Positions 34,328 to 47,778 are shown, counted from the stretch's first letter. The stretch is 64,000 nucleotides of DNA from Archilochus colubris (GCA_023079485.1 CM041092.1:11979127-12043126); one strand, 5' to 3'. Notes: generated by a model not told the origin, from the sequence alone. Numbers and translations are program-made.

Positions 34328-35778
34328 GTGAGATGTAGATTTTTTTTCTTCATTCTCCTATACCTTGCTTCATCTAGGGTTCCTCCACACTGGTTTAAAT
34401 GAAACCTACATTTCCATGGTATCTCATCAGTGATGCCTTGCTGCTTCTTATTTCTTTTGAAGTTAATGACTCTCCTTTCATTTTCAGTATATTTAATGAT
34501 GAATTTTAAGCTACTCTGAAGTGTCCTGTTATTTCACACTCCCTCCAGAGTGTTAGTAACAAATAACTAGGAATTCAATTAGTCTCAGAAAAGAAGTTAT
34601 CTTTTAATCTTGTTCAAAAACTATCAAGATTTCAGAAATTGTTCTCATCCAAGTTAGGATGAAGTTAAAAGCTTTAATTATATTAAATAACTATATTAGC
34701 ATCCCTGTCACCCACCCACCCCCCCAAAAAAAAAGAGAGGGAATAATGGCATCCTAGAATAGATTAATTTCTTTGTGTGTCATTTAAAGATTCAGGCCTG
34801 AAGGTATTCCAGTACCTGAATACCTAAAAGAAAGCTGGGGAGGGACTTTTTATAAGGACATGTAGCTATAGGATTATGGGATAACTGGAAGAGGGTAAAT
34901 TCAGGTTAGTCATTAGGAAGAAATCCTTTATTATGAGGGTGCTGAGGCACTGGAACACATTGCCCAGTGATGATGTGAATGCCCCATCTAGGGAAGTCTG
35001 CAAGGCCAAGTTGGGTGGGTCTTTCAGCAACCTGGTCTAATGGGAGATTTCCCTGCCTGTGCAGGGTGGTTGCTACTGCCTGAGTTTTGCAGATCAATAG
35101 TGAAGGGAATGTTTCAAAGTTAGAGTATAGAGTAAAGTAAGTATTTCTCTGCTGAAATGATAGAATCTATTTGGAGTGGCCACAGGCCAAAAATGTAATG
35201 TAACAGTTATGAAATTGAAGCAGGTGTTATAAATCCCTTCTGCTAATTATCCTTTTGATGTAAAGGATTAACACATAGGTCAATCTTGACTCCAATTGAA
35301 CTTGACTGTTCTTGAAAGGAATTTCCATAGGTGTTACAGGAAGTGGATCAGTTTTACTGCATTAGTATATGAGAAAGTTTTGTTGCATTGATGGAGCCCA
35401 GTTTGATCTCCACAAAGCTAAGCAAAAGAGGGAAGGGCAAAGCAAATATAATCTGAGCTGCTTTATAGATGCATCTAATGCAGACTTGAAGCTTTGGGTA
35501 CAAATTTGTAGTTCATTGGCAGAAAACTATGGGATTTATAAAGTAGAGTCATTCTGATTCTTTCTTGTACCTGTGACAGCAGTCGGTTTGTGAATTTTTG
35601 TGCAAAAACAAGCAAGGAAACCAGTTCTGAATTCTAGTTACATTGATTACACTGCTCACTCCACTGGAGCTGGTCCAGCAATGTCAGATTTCTGTTGGCA
35701 TGAGGGAGCTGAGAAAATTTACTTAAAACTACGATTCTGAGACGTGACTTTTTCTACTATGGATTTCTCTTGACACAG
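34328..35778 (+). other. Intron (1.45 kb)
   Basis: Contains a CR1 fragment on the same strand at about 34803-35066 and a short C/A-rich run at 34710-34733. No exon is seen. The acceptor is TCTCTTGACACAG. Confidence 0.8.
34803..35066 (+). mobile_element. CR1 LINE fragment, + strand
   Basis: The strand-typical CR1 3'-UTR phrases appear in order: TTCCAGTACCTGAA, AAAGCTGGGGAGGGACTTTT, GAAGAGGGTAAATTCAG, TAGGAAGAAATCCTTTATT, GAGGGTGCTGAGGCACTGGA, then CAACCTGGTCTAATGGGAG and CCCTGCCTGTGCAGGGTGGT. The copy lacks the terminal ATTCTATGATTCT repeats and carries many substitutions, so it is old and 3'-truncated. It contains no intact coding sequence. CR1 is the dominant LINE of birds and other sauropsids. 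Confidence 0.9.
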
Positions 35779-35907
35779 CATTCAATAAGAGCTTTGGCAC
35801 TGCGAGTCCTGAGAGAGATCTTACGGAACCAGCCAGCAAGGTTCAAGAACTATGCGGAGTTGACCATAATGAAAACACTGGAAGCACACAAGGACTCCCA
35901 CAAGGAG
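35779..35907 (+). CDS. CLASP2: CLASP2 exon: C-terminal domain (HSIRALALRVLREILRNQP)
   Basis: A 129-base exon, phase 0 at both ends, encoding local residues 552-594. The segments are HSIRALALRVLREILRNQP and ARFKNYAELTIMKTLEAHK, then DSHKE. This is a HEAT repeat of the C-terminal TOG-like domain. HSIRALALRV is the CLASP2 version; I recall PTIRALALKV for CLASP1. The donor is AAGGAG|GTGAGT, close to the ideal consensus. Confidence 0.97.
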
Positions 35908-38900
35908 GTGAGTGATCCTTGTAGTGTTTTTACTAGGAAAGCGATATGGACCTGCTGAAGAAATGTAGGACCTGTGAGACTTAACAGGAAAACACATCGA
36001 CTCCTCTTTGACAGAACAGATTGATATTAAATATCCTAGGAATGAAGAGACGTGATTTCTGCATGCTGAAGCAGGGAGGAAAAAAACTTGAGACTATCAG
36101 AGATATTAAAGTGGACTTGGAGCTATATGGTTTTGTAGGCCACTGTTTGATCAGCTTCCCAGGATGCCCTTGCTTATTCTGGGAGAGGCAGAGACCCTGT
36201 AAAGTACATGTTTAATTTTGCAGAGCACACTGGAGGCACCGTGCTCCCTCTGTCTGTACAGGTAAGGATAAGAAATATACTGGAGAACACAAAGCCCACG
36301 TTCAAGCAGAATTGTGTGTGAAAACTGAACAGTGAACTGGTGGGTAACAGGAGGAGATGTAGAGAGAGACCATGCTGCTGAAAAGGAGCTGGGACAGAGG
36401 AAGAAGTAAAGTGAAGGGGGGATTGCGTTTTCCTTCTGAGAGAAAACTTGTATGTAAGACAATATATTCTCTGGAGTAAAAGAAAAAGAAAGGGACATGA
36501 AGATAACATATGAAATAGAAAAAATTACATTTGAAGTCAACCTTTGTAGACTGACTTTCTAAGGCAGATGTTTGAAGCTACCTTTTGCACACTGCAAGCT
36601 TGACCTAAACACTGGAAAGTGCCACATGAATTTCTCTAGATGCCTGTGATGGCTTTGTTACTCAAGGTCCTTCATTGAAACCTAAGACACTAAACTCTTC
36701 TCTGCAACAGGGTTACCCTAAACTATCAGTTTTAAGCATCTGTGTCTGGAGAGCTTTGGTCATGAAAAAGATCATTTTATGGATAAGACTGTCCCAGAGA
36801 ACTGAGGAACTGACACAATGTTATGTTAATTATATGTAGCAGAAACTGTATTGCTTATAAATCAAAACAATGAAACAAAAAAACACCCCTAAGGAAAGAA
36901 CCTAACAGGCTGGTTTTCTCTAAAATGCAAAAGTAGAAAATATTTTAATCCTTTTGTGAATGAGGACTGCCATGCTCTGACTACCTTCCTCTCTAAATCA
37001 AAGAGTCTTTGCACTCCTGCCATTTTCAGTTCAGAGTAATAAGAAGCAGTTGTAAATTGATTTCCTGATAAAGCAGTCAGACAAAACATTGTGTTCTGAA
37101 GGAGTGCCTTTTATTGGCAAGTTTTCCTGGTTGCATACTTCTCAGCTCACCTTGACTGAGTGCCCTTTGTATTTTTTTTCCTCCTGAGTGTCCTCCAAAA
37201 CTTCAGTTTCTAGCAGGACCTTTCCAGATTGTATCTGGGATTGTTTTTAATGCACCTCAGAACTCACTGTCCTCATGGGACTGGTGGGTTTTATAGAAAT
37301 CAAGCACAACATTGAAAACATGATATATTCCTTTGTAGTCCCTTCACTGTGTTCTTCATGCTCGTTATATGGAAAGGTTCTTCTGGGTTTGCATGAGGTG
37401 CCTCCTGAGGAAAAGCAGAGAAGAGTAAGGTTTTGCTACAGAGAAAGCAAAGATCAGGTCAGGAATGAAGAGATGTGAGTTAGGGTACTTCTTTATAGAA
37501 GAATAATTCTGAGCAGCATTACTATCAGCAGGTAGCTACTGTGCTGTGATTGTAAATCAAAAGCATGCTCTTCTGTAGCATCTTTAGCATTAAAAATATT
37601 GCATTTGCAACTTCTGCAGTGAGACCTTTGAGTGACAGCTGTCAGATCAGGATGTTGCAGGTGTATTGCTATCTGTTGCTAAACAGTTGTGTGTCTGTAT
37701 TTAAGTGGTGACAGATAATCCAGTGGTGCTACATTTTATGTATGTGTTTTTTCTTATCTCTCTGTAAATGAGGCTCTCGGAACCATGATGCAGGCTATGA
37801 AAGGCATCAGCTGTCTGTTAGTAGTTTGAGATTATCAGCATTCATGAAGTTAAGAAAGGTTTCCCAACCTGCACTTGGATATCTACGTGAGCTAAAGATA
37901 TACCTGGAAACATGCGTTAGGTATTTTTACCTGTATCTGGGGCTTGCTGATTCAGTTAAGCCTGTGAATAATTACCTGAGGGTCCTCAAGTTGGTCAGAC
38001 TCATAGCCCTGGGCCAGAAGGTCACAAGTTACCATCCCGTGGCAGCCCTCAAGCTTGCTCTCGCTGCTGACTTTGCAGCACTGATCTGCTCAGGAGGGGT
38101 GGAGGAGCTGCCCTTTGCCTTGATCCTACTGAGTAGGAGATGACATGAAGATTCACTGGTTTGTGACTGAAGGGTGCTTTCAAAGAATAGCTGAAGAAGG
38201 AAAGGGAACATCTCAGTGGCCTGTTCTACAGTTCTCTTTTTCTACAGTTTTCTTTTTCACTAAATCAGAGCAATATTAAATGCAGTGGTACACCGTACTT
38301 AGACTACATCAAATCTTTCTCTAGATTGTAAAAACTATTTCAAGGAAAAATGCTATATAATTTGGCTAGGAACATTCTAATCCTTGTGCCAGTGATGGCC
38401 TGACAGGACATCATTCCAAGTTTTATTAATTTCTGGGCTTCTTCTGCCTTGTAGTAGAAGACAAGAGTGACCCTGGTTTATGTTTTGGCTTGCAAGCATG
38501 CTGTGTTAGTTAGCAGAAAATTACTGTTTTGAGTGAGCTGTATCCATTTCAGTCCTTACCTGAGTTTCCTCTTCAGCACAGGGACTGCTTATGGCCCCAA
38601 GTTGTTGCTCACATTTTCCATTGCACATGACCCATGAACAATCAGTCTAAAGTGACCAAGCAAAGAGAGTTTGAAGAGGAGCCCAGTACAGAACAGTTAA
38701 TCTCTGGCACTGTCTCCAATAAGTCATTGTACTAAGAGTCAGCTCTCTGGCAATCAAGGAGGTTCATTTGTCTAACCAAATTGCAATATTGCTGCTGTTC
38801 AGCATGCCCAGGAAGGATCAAATAACAAATTATAACCAACGCATTCACCAACCAGCAAATAGCACCCCCTCCTCCAACTGAGTGCCAGTATCTAGTTAAA

Positions 38901-41900
38901 TATCTGAAACAAAAGGGTGTGTGGCTTTATTCCAGATTATATAATTGGAAGTATCAAAGCAGTGTTAGCACAGTTAGATATTTTAAGATGCCTGGATGAT
39001 TGACTCTTTTTCTGAGTTCAAGCAGAAGTCTTTAAACAGTTGGATCTCTGCCACGGCTAGAACTCTTTTGCCTTCTGTCACTTGAATGCAAGGTCTAGGA
39101 TCAGTGGAGCAGCAGAGCTAAGAGCACCACTTCTCTTCCCAGGGACACAGGAGAGGAAAGCTTGGTACATGCAGTTGGATGCTGAGCCATTTCTTGTTCT
39201 TAGTGCAAGTGGATGAGATTGACAAAGCATACATTTCACTAGGGATTTGAAATTAATGTAACCCTAGGTTACTGACTAGAAGACTCTGGGTTGGGATCCA
39301 TGTTAAGTTTGCATTTTTTTAACTTCAGCTTTTTTTTTTTATACTGTTTTTATTTTAACAGTCTGTGCAGTGCTTTTGATTTAATGGGGGTGATGTGAAG
39401 AGTCAAGCCTGCTTCAATCATAACTGTAAATATTTACAGGGGTTGACATGTAAATGCCTTTCACTTACTTTTGGAGCATTAGAACATAATTGAAGTTGTG
39501 GATGGTATTAAATCTTGTTGATTTTTATCACTCTTTGTTTGGAGTTATTTGGAAGAGAACCATCTTTCTGTTGCCAATTAGTTAATATTAACTCATTTGT
39601 TCCAGTGTAGTTACTCACCCATAACTAAGGAGAGATACTGCCTGCTGACCCAATACCATTGATGTGACATTGCTGCAGATTTGAACCAGCAGAATAAATT
39701 CTTATTATTGACTACATTAAACCAGAAATAGTTCATTATCTTGGGAAACAAAGTGAAAATTGTAGGTAGCTAATTCCCTGCTTCTGTCTCTGCCACTCTG
39801 TTTTTCTCTGCAACTAAGTCTATAGCCCTAGCTGCTGATGAGTATTTTCTGTGTGTAAGGAGAGGATATTGTGCCATGTCTTAATATCTAATTTTGTTGT
39901 TTTATTATATTGAAGGTTCATAAGCATAGTAAGGATGTAACGTTCTTTGTTGTAATGCTCTAAGGATGAAAAAGAAGAAATTGCAGCTATCCATTAGCTG
40001 CAGGTAATTGTCACTACCTTGCTGAGGTGCTTTTAAGGTGGCCTCTGACATTCACAGGTTGATTTGTAACTGTCCATTAATGCTGGTATGATCTATGCAA
40101 GTTTCTGCAAAATGTAGCCTACTGAAGAAAAACACTAAATGATCACAGTCTTTTAGGCTAACTGATATATAGTCTATGCTGGAAGCTACTAAGTGCTACA
40201 GCTTAGCTGTTGTTATTGTTTCATAGTTTATGTTCGTGTGGTTTTTTTCTGGTTCTCAATACATTTAAAATATTTCATGCACAGATGTAAATCTGCTTCA
40301 TCTCTTCTGAATCCTTTATAACAATCACATTGTTTTTTCATTGCTTAGCACTCCCCATTGCTGAGTCCACTTCCTGCTTTGAAACCAAGTTCTTAATTGT
40401 TTGTTCCTGTCTGGAACAGACTGTAAAGCCTTCAGGGATGGGAGTTTTCCTGGCTAGGTATTGGTTAAGCCTTTATCCCCTCAAGCTTAGATTATGCAGA
40501 CTTTAAGTAACCAGCTCTAGGTGGCAAAAATTGGCTCAAAAACATAGCTGCATGCTTTGTAAGCTTGAAAACAAAACCTTGTTCTTCTGCTTAATAAAAT
40601 TCTGTGGTGCCCTTTGTGTTTCACAATAGTGTACAGAGTCTTTAGGTTTTCCTTGGGGTTTACCCTTTAGAAACCCCTTAGAAAGCTGCTGCATATTTGC
40701 CAGGAGATTACTACAGTCAAGCTGCTTGTTGCACCCATCAGGCAGCCAACAATATCTGTAATGCACTGAGTAACAGCTGAGCAGAAGAAATTATGTGGAA
40801 GAGATGGCATCTTGTGTCTGGCTGCCTTAAGAGTACAGGATCCCATGGCTGCAGTGCATTGTCAACTAAGCAAGCCAGTGGGAATTGCCATCCAAAGTTT
40901 GTCCAGTAAATTTTGTGGAGCGTCCCTGATGCCAATGGGCTTTTCTTTTAGAAGGGGAAGGGATCTGTGTCAGGTTACTGTGAAGATCAGCATGTTTCTA
41001 ATACTCATTCTTAATATCCCCTTCAATATTCCGTCCCATTGATATTAGAATTTCAAGTGCATATTCTTGGGACCATCTCACCTGCTACTTTGAAGCTTAC
41101 TCTTTTATAGCATTAAAGATAATGTTGTTAGAGGGGAACAGTCTGCTTGTGTTCTGCACCTCTCTGTCTTCATGCACATGAATATGGTTCCTTCCCTAAA
41201 GGAAACCAAGGGGAAGTATGGTAACTTTCTTTTGGAAAGCTCTTCATGTACTATGGATGTCTTTTCAAGGAACCCACCATCAAGCACAGCTTTTATTATG
41301 CCAACAAAAATCAGGAGGAATCTAGTCTCTAGAGTGTAAAGCATAAAGTAAGCATTTGGAAAGGAGAAAAACCTGCTTCTTTAAAGCAAAATGCTATCTT
41401 TTAGATCTGCATTCCTGTGCTACCTGCCCTGTGTTGAGTGATATTGAACTATCCAGTTCAAGCTGTGGTTTGCTCTAAGGTTTTATTGGGAGGTAGAATC
41501 ATGTTTGTGGCATACCTTACACATGGTTTAGTGTCTTTTTTTTTAAACACTGCAGGCTCTCTCTAGTGATACATCTTGTTTCATAGCTATCCTTTTGAAC
41601 TTGCTTCTTCCAGCTACCATCATCCTTTAACCACTTTTAGTTTTCAGTTATATACCTGTGATCACTGAGAATGATATATTAGATCAGACAAAAAGTTTGG
41701 CTCACTTGGTACTCTACCTGATAGTGATTAGCAAGAAGTAGGCATTCAGTAGTGCTTCCCTGAGGATACACCCCCTCCTTAAAGCAGCCAGAACCTTACA
41801 ACATTCTTGTGCTAATGGTTCTATCTGCCTCTGTATGTTTTGGCCATTGTTTTTTCTTCAGTAAACTTGTATAATTTTTAATCTTCTGTGACCATGAGGT

Positions 41901-42604
41901 CCCCAGTCCAAGCATATAGCAAACAGCACCCCTTCTTTGTAATGTAAAGGATGCATTTCAGAACCACTACTTCTTATGGTGTCTGCTGTTAGTGTGAGCC
42001 TAACTGGGGACCTTTCTGTCACTTACTAGTAGATATCTGTTCATCTTCCCTCCAAAGATGGGAGGAGAGCTGTTCCTTGATGGTGTTTGCTCATATCACC
42101 TACATCTTTCAAGGTTGTTTCACTCTACTGGTTAGGTTAAAGCCCTGATTTAATTTTTTGATACTGTATGGTATTTGCAAGACACAAGTGTTGTGCCTCA
42201 TGGTAAAATATCTTTGCTAAACTCTGCTATAGTTGCATGTTCTTGTGGCCAAATGACCTGGCACTTTGTATCTTTTGATAATGCACTTCCCTGTGCATGG
42301 GAATGCTGCCGATTCCTCTGGTGCTACCAGGTGAGCAGAACTGAGTGCTGTGTAAGTAGTCGGAGTTGTGCTTTCCCTCGTGGGATGTGGAGTCAGTCTG
42401 GGTGGCTGAATGTTTTATTCTGCCAAAGCCAGAAGGAAACACCTGGATGGGGCTGGTGCTTGCATTGTGAAAAGGTGGCATTTGGCTTTCTCAGCTGGCA
42501 GGGATGAGTTTGTCCTTTTGGCTCACTCTCAGCTTCTATTGCCCTACCCTCTCCTACTCCCTGTCCTCTGCCAGCCCTTTCCAAGGGAGCCAGGAGCCAA
42601 TTAC

Positions 42605-42720
42605 CTGCAGAGGCTCCGAGTCAAGCAAGCATGTAAGCACATGCCTGAGTCCCATTGACGTCAGTGAGACTGCAGCATGTTTTTGAAGTTAAACATAAGC
42701 TTAAGGGGTGTGCTGAAGTG
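42605..42720. repeat. Relic of a palindromic dispersed repeat centred on TGACGTCA
   Basis: The sequence around TGAGTCCCATTGACG|TCAGTGAGACTGCAGCATG is an imperfect inverted repeat with arms of about 20 bases centred at 42659/42660. It resembles from memory an old amniote interspersed relic with the phrase CCCATTGACTTCAATGGGACT flanked by AAGCACATG motifs. The centre is by chance or selection a perfect CRE octamer (42656-42663). The family name is not known to me. Confidence 0.55.
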
Positions 42721-43046
42721 TGGCTTAGATGCAGACTCTGTCTGCCAGATGTGCTTTTGGAAGACTTGGAAGTCTCTCTGGTGTTGTCACATTTACAAGC
42801 TAATATCAGCAGGAAGCTTACTGGACATGTGTAGTAGGTCCTTCTGTATTCAGAGGGAAGGCACTACAGGGAGAAGTGATGCGAAATACCCAACTGCTGT
42901 GTAAATGCCACCAGATCCTTGCTAGAAACAGGCAGTTTTGCGGGAAGAGGACTTGCATGGACATAAATCCTTCACCTTCACAGCTTTTCTCTCTGACCTT
43001 TATGATGTGAAAAATATGTATGACCTTTGTTGCTATTTGAAACCCT

Positions 43047-43068
43047 TTTTTTTTTTTTTTTTTTTTTA
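43047..43068. repeat. Poly-T run
   Basis: More than 20 consecutive T in the 10.2 kb intron. It could be the reverse-strand tail of a decayed retroposon, but no element body is recognisable next to it. Confidence 0.9.
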
Positions 43069-44694
43069 AATTAGAGCTGTATTTTAACCCCTTGTGCTTG
43101 GAACTGGTTAATAGGTTTTTAAAAAAGTTTTGTCTCATGCACTTGCCTCATACTTGCGTCTTCATGTAAATGGTAAGCCGCATGCAAACGTGGAGCTGAA
43201 ACCTAGATAAAATTAATCACTGAAATTTCTACTGTTTGGAGTTTACAGTAGTATAGTTGAAATTAGAGTCTCTCTGGCTCTAGATGCATACTGAAATATT
43301 GTTGCTCTCTTATCAAGTAGGATACCAGAATCATTTAAGTTTAAAAATGTATTATTTTTTTTCAGTGAGTTGTGATAAATGTGCAAGCTTTTCTTTCTGA
43401 GTATGTCTGAAAGCATTTACTAGCTGTATTTGGAATAGTTGGAAAGCGAAATCCTGAGTGGCCTGTGTCCAAATAGTTATAGTTGGTGGATTTTTTTAGC
43501 TAAAGTGACTTGCTCATGAATGTTGTTAAATTGATTACAAGTGATGTGGGCTCTCTGTAAGTCCACTGCATTGTTTGTGGAAAGCTTGCTGGTAGCTGTG
43601 TTACAGCACTGGGAAAGCCAGCGTCAAAAGCTGCAGTGCCAAGAAGTGAATTCCCCTAAAGGAGACCTCCTGGGAGCTCCTGGCTTCATCCACTGCAGCA
43701 GTTCAGAGCTGTGGTACTGGAGCATGGCATTAGCTTTCCTTTAAGTACTTGAGTCCTTCTCCTTTCCCAACAAAATCACATAGTGCTTCTTTCTAAGGTA
43801 GTACTGGTTTACATGGGAAGATATTAACGTTCATGCTTCTCATGTGTGAAAGAAAAGTGAAGAGCAATTTGCAAAGAAATAGCTGGAAAAGGGGAAATTG
43901 CTGGAAGTGGGAAAACAAACATTCTGTTCTGTATGGTTATTCACTCACAGATCTTTCAGTATGAAGTTTCACTAATATTGACCACACTGTGGATTGCTGC
44001 TCTTTGTAGAATATGTTTTAGTATTCAAATTAAATGCTATGAAATATAGAGCAGTTTGACAGCTTTTCTTCTGCAAATAGGGCATGGATACAGAAGCAGG
44101 CAAGGTCTCGGGTTTGTTTCACCATCCTGTCTCTACCTTGCCTGCATGCAATGTTTGTGCTATATGAAGCATCTGAGATCATGTTCACTGTTGGGTTTGC
44201 TTCAGAGAATGCCAAGAGCCAAGTTGGATGAGTTTAGTTATTTCCTGTCTGTACAAGTATCTTGTGGCTATTTGTGTTTCAGGGAGGTAGCTGTCAGAAC
44301 AAGTGGAAGGGGATTGATAGTGGTGTGTCTGTGGCAGAAGGGTTTGTAGATGGAGATGGGTCTCTTCCTACTCATTGTTCAGTGCTGCTGTCTTAAAGAT
44401 CAATTAAACCTTTTGGGAAAATATTTTGTAGTCCACATAGAGACATTCTTGTCCTACAATGATACCAACTTCTCAATGCTCCTGGTTCATGCATTATAGA
44501 CAATAGATCATTACAAATAATGAAACTTGCCTTCTTTTGAGGCTTTGGTAGAGCTACATCAATCCAGGGTTTGCCTTACTTAACCAAAAATCCTCAAGTT
44601 TGATACCATGACAAAATGTGGAAGAGGGGAATGAGTTGAACCCAGCTGCTATGGCTTCAGTCTGAGTGACTGGATACCCATGGTTTGATTTTTT

Positions 44695-44760
44695 GTCGTT
44701 GTTGGTTTGGTTTGGGTTTTTGTTTTTTGTTTTTTTGTTTTTTTGTTTTTTTTTTTTAGA
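44695..44760. repeat. T/G-rich simple tract ending TTTTTTTAG
   Basis: A T-dominated tract with regular G interruptions (TTTTTTG-type units) ends TTTTTTTTTAG followed by ATTGCCTGGG. It is a simple-sequence expansion that happens to form a strong acceptor-like site. No matching donor with coding content follows, so no exon is called. Confidence 0.8.
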
Positions 44761-46084
44761 TTGCCTGGGACAATCTGGTATTGGTTTCAAAGTATCAATT
44801 TCAGACAAACAGGAACAATTAATTTTAGGAGGAAGTAGAGACCTGGTGTGAGGCATCTGAGCTTCCCACACAACCAGGAAAGTGGGGGCTGAATTAAAAG
44901 GCTGCATTAATGCTCCTAGGCTCAGAGTTGGGGACTGTCTGGGCTGGTTGGGAGATGCTAAGCAAGAGGATTTGTCAGTGCTCCTTTCTTCTTAGAAGGG
45001 TGTTGGGTTTTAGTCTGTCCACTGAGGCATCTCTGTCCACTCAGGATTCACCCTTTCTTAAAAGTAAGCCCTGAGAAGAGGTGAGTGAGAAGAGATAGCA
45101 AAAGCATCCTCAGTCTTTTGTAGTGAAATTAGAACATGGGGAGCAAAGAGTGTGTGATTATGGCCAGGAAGAGTACAACCAAAGGGAAACGTCATTTTGT
45201 TGCCTGGCAATTAACACAGGCACTCGAAAAAAGAAAACCTGCCTTCCCATCCTGTTTTTCTTATCCAATTATTGCAGAATGTAAAATGAGTGAACTCTCA
45301 TGGGAGGAGAGACCAGAATCGGGTCTTTCCTCTTTCAGATAGCTGTCCTTCCCACCAGGGAAGAGTGTGAAAGTTGTGGATTTGGCTTCTATCAGGCTTA
45401 GAGTGGATTGAATTTGTAATATCCCTTGTCTTGTGTGACAGTTTTATGTGTGTGGGCTTGTTGCAGCAAGTGGATGCTACCGCTGTTTCCACTTGTTCTT
45501 CCTCCCATGCCTTGTCGTGATCCCAGTGGTGCCTTAACGGGTTAGATGTGCCAAGAGCACAACTGCCTCATCAGGGACATCCTGAAGCCCATTTGTGTCT
45601 TTTTGTAGCCTGGGTTTAATTACAGAATGATTTAGCTGGACACATCTGACATCTGTGTGGTAATGGGAATCTCATCTTGGATGACACCCAAGCACTATTC
45701 AGGTGACATGTGTACTAAAAGATGCCACAGTGTCATTCATGCTTAAAAAGATAAATTTTGTATTAAGTCTAATCTGTCTTCTCATTTCTGCAAGGATGGG
45801 GTGTCTGTCTATCCTGGGTGACAGAGGACTCATTGAAACAAACCACACTTTGACACAGTCATATTAGTTAGGCAGGATGGGCTTCTTGCCACCAGCTGGA
45901 ATAAAGATGTCAGTGGTGGCGAAGGATGTGAATTCTTGAAGTTGATCACATCTCAATAGAGTCTGCAGAACTGTTAATGAACATCCCTAAGCATTTCCTG
46001 GCAGTCATTTCTAGCACACACTGGTGATTTTGGATGTGGTGTGTGACCTCATTGATGTAAGGTTGTGCTCTGTTTTCATTTCAG

Positions 46085-46291
46085 GTCGTCAGAGCTGCTG
46101 AAGAAGCTGCTTCCACCTTGGCAAGTTCCATCCATCCTGAGCAATGCATCAAGGTCCTTTGTCCCATCATTCAGACTGCAGATTATCCAATTAATTTAGC
46201 TGCCATCAAAATGCAGACGAAAGTCATTGAGAGGATTTCCAAGGAATCATTGCACCAGCTCCTTCCTGATATCATTCCTGGGTTGTTACAG
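46085..46291 (+). CDS. CLASP2: CLASP2 exon: C-terminal domain (VVRAAEEAASTLASSI)
   Basis: A 207-base exon, phase 0 at both ends, encoding local residues 595-663. The segments are VVRAAEEAASTLASSIHPEQ, CIKVLCPIIQTADYPINL, AAIKMQTKVIERISKESLHQ and LLPDIIPGLLQ. These HEAT helices form much of the C-terminal CLASP domain; CIKVLCPIIQTADYPINLAA is essentially invariant in CLASPs as I recall them. The acceptor ends GTTTTCATTTCAG and the donor is TTACAG|GTACAG. Confidence 0.97.
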
Positions 46292-46742
46292 GTACAGAAT
46301 CCCATGTCAGAAATGGTCCTGAGCACAAACCACTACTGAGTTATTCAGTTTGTGAAGTCTGTAACCTAAGAGAATAATGGGCCCTCTGGAGCAAGATTTT
46401 TGTAAATTAAAGTTTTAATGCCTCTACATTTTGATATTTGAGCTTTGGTGCTTTTAATGTTAAGGAAAAAGCCCAGATTCCTTTATGTATGTTCCACAAT
46501 ATGATGCATTTGTCTGAATCCTAAGTATGCCAGTAGCAGCCATGTAATAAATTTGAGAGGAGGAGTTAGCCACATCTTATGCTGTCTCAGTACATCCTAA
46601 GCAATGCCTCTTGTAGTCTCCTTTAACTCTACTGAGCTGTCTGGCACTTTGATTATACTTCACACTCGAGTTTGAATCCCAGCAGGCAGGCTACTCCTTT
46701 CCTTTTCCATCTCTGACACGAGGACCAAACTGCTTGCTGACT

Positions 46743-46912
46743 TAGAATCATAAAATCATTTGGTTGGAGAAGACCTTTGAGATCAAGTCCAACCATGAAC
46801 CCAGCACTGCCAAGTCCACCACTAAACCATGTCCCTAAGCACCACATCTACATGGCTTTTAAATGCCTACAGGGCTGGTGACTTCATTCAACCTCTTTCA
46901 TAACCCTCTCAG
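46743..46912 (-). mobile_element. CR1 LINE 3'-end fragment, minus strand
   Basis: Read on the + strand it begins AGAATCATAAAATCATTTGG, then TTGGAGAAGACCTTTGAGAT, CAAGTCCAACCATGAACCC, AGCACTGCCAAGTCCACC, ACTAAACCATGTCCCTAAG and CATGGCTTTTAAATGCCT. This is the reverse complement of a CR1 3' region and includes the true 3' terminus at 46743. The copy is moderately diverged and non-coding. Confidence 0.92.
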
Positions 46913-47778
46913 CCTGGGTGGGGAGCTGTGTTTCTGCTAGTGCTGAGGCTTGGTCTTACACTGTGAATTCGGCTTTCAGCTCTGGCAATAGCAGTGTTGT
47001 CTTCTGTCTGCAGTGCCAGCAGCTGGGATGAGACTGCAAGCAAGAAGGAAATAAGGGGTGGTAGCAGTAAGGGAGAAAACAGAATGTGTGTATGTTTAGT
47101 GGGGAGGGACTGAGACAGGAACAAATTGGTCAATGTGAAAGTAAAGACATTTTTGAGTAAGGCTTCAGTGGAGAACTGGGACAAATAAGCCTCCTAATGG
47201 TGATCATAAGCAGTAGGCAGGACAGGAGTAAAGTCAGAAATTCCCCTAGCACTTATCCCAGCTTTGTAGTGTCAGCTCTTTCAATTATTTTCTTAAAGCT
47301 CAACTTCTGGGAATCAGACAATTCTGTATTGATTTTAACTTTTGTTATAAAAAGTTTTTAGCCATAATTTGTTGGAGACAGCACTCTGCACAGTGCAACT
47401 TCATTGCACAAGAAAAGTTTGGGAGCAGCATGCCTTCAGAAACACAGTCATATTTGTTTTATTAAATTCCTTCCATGTCTTGAAACAGCCATTTTTCATC
47501 TTGGAGCCAGTCATATTTTCTCACCTTAGAAACTCATAGTGATCAAAGTAATCTTCTCCTCAAATTTGGGAAGTATTCCAAGATCCTTTTGGCTGAATGG
47601 ACTGTGTGCAGAGGGAATCCCTTCTGTGCTTGTTTCCCATGGTGAGGGGACTGGCAGTGGTGAGGAGCATCAGACAGCTGCAGCGTAGGCACAAGTGTGC
47701 AGCTCAGCAGCCTGGGATGAGATCCCCATGACCCTCATGAGAAGATGGGGTTCTTCATGCAAGAACAGGGCTTGGCTA

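Larger units (their letters stand above)
35908..46084 (+). other. Large intron (10.2 kb)
   Basis: Second-largest intron. It contains an imperfect palindromic relic at 42605-42720, a poly-T run at about 43047-43068 and a (T)nG-rich tract at about 44695-44760 that ends in an acceptor-like TTTTTTTAG. The ORFs at 36151-36540 and 37826-38143 lack any protein resemblance and are not called. No CR1 copy was recognised. Confidence 0.75.

Noticed and set aside
37826..38143. 105-codon + strand ORF in the large intron
   Set aside because: No family resemblance, no splice sites in suitable phase and no conservation evidence. It lies between two firmly joined exons and looks like a chance frame.
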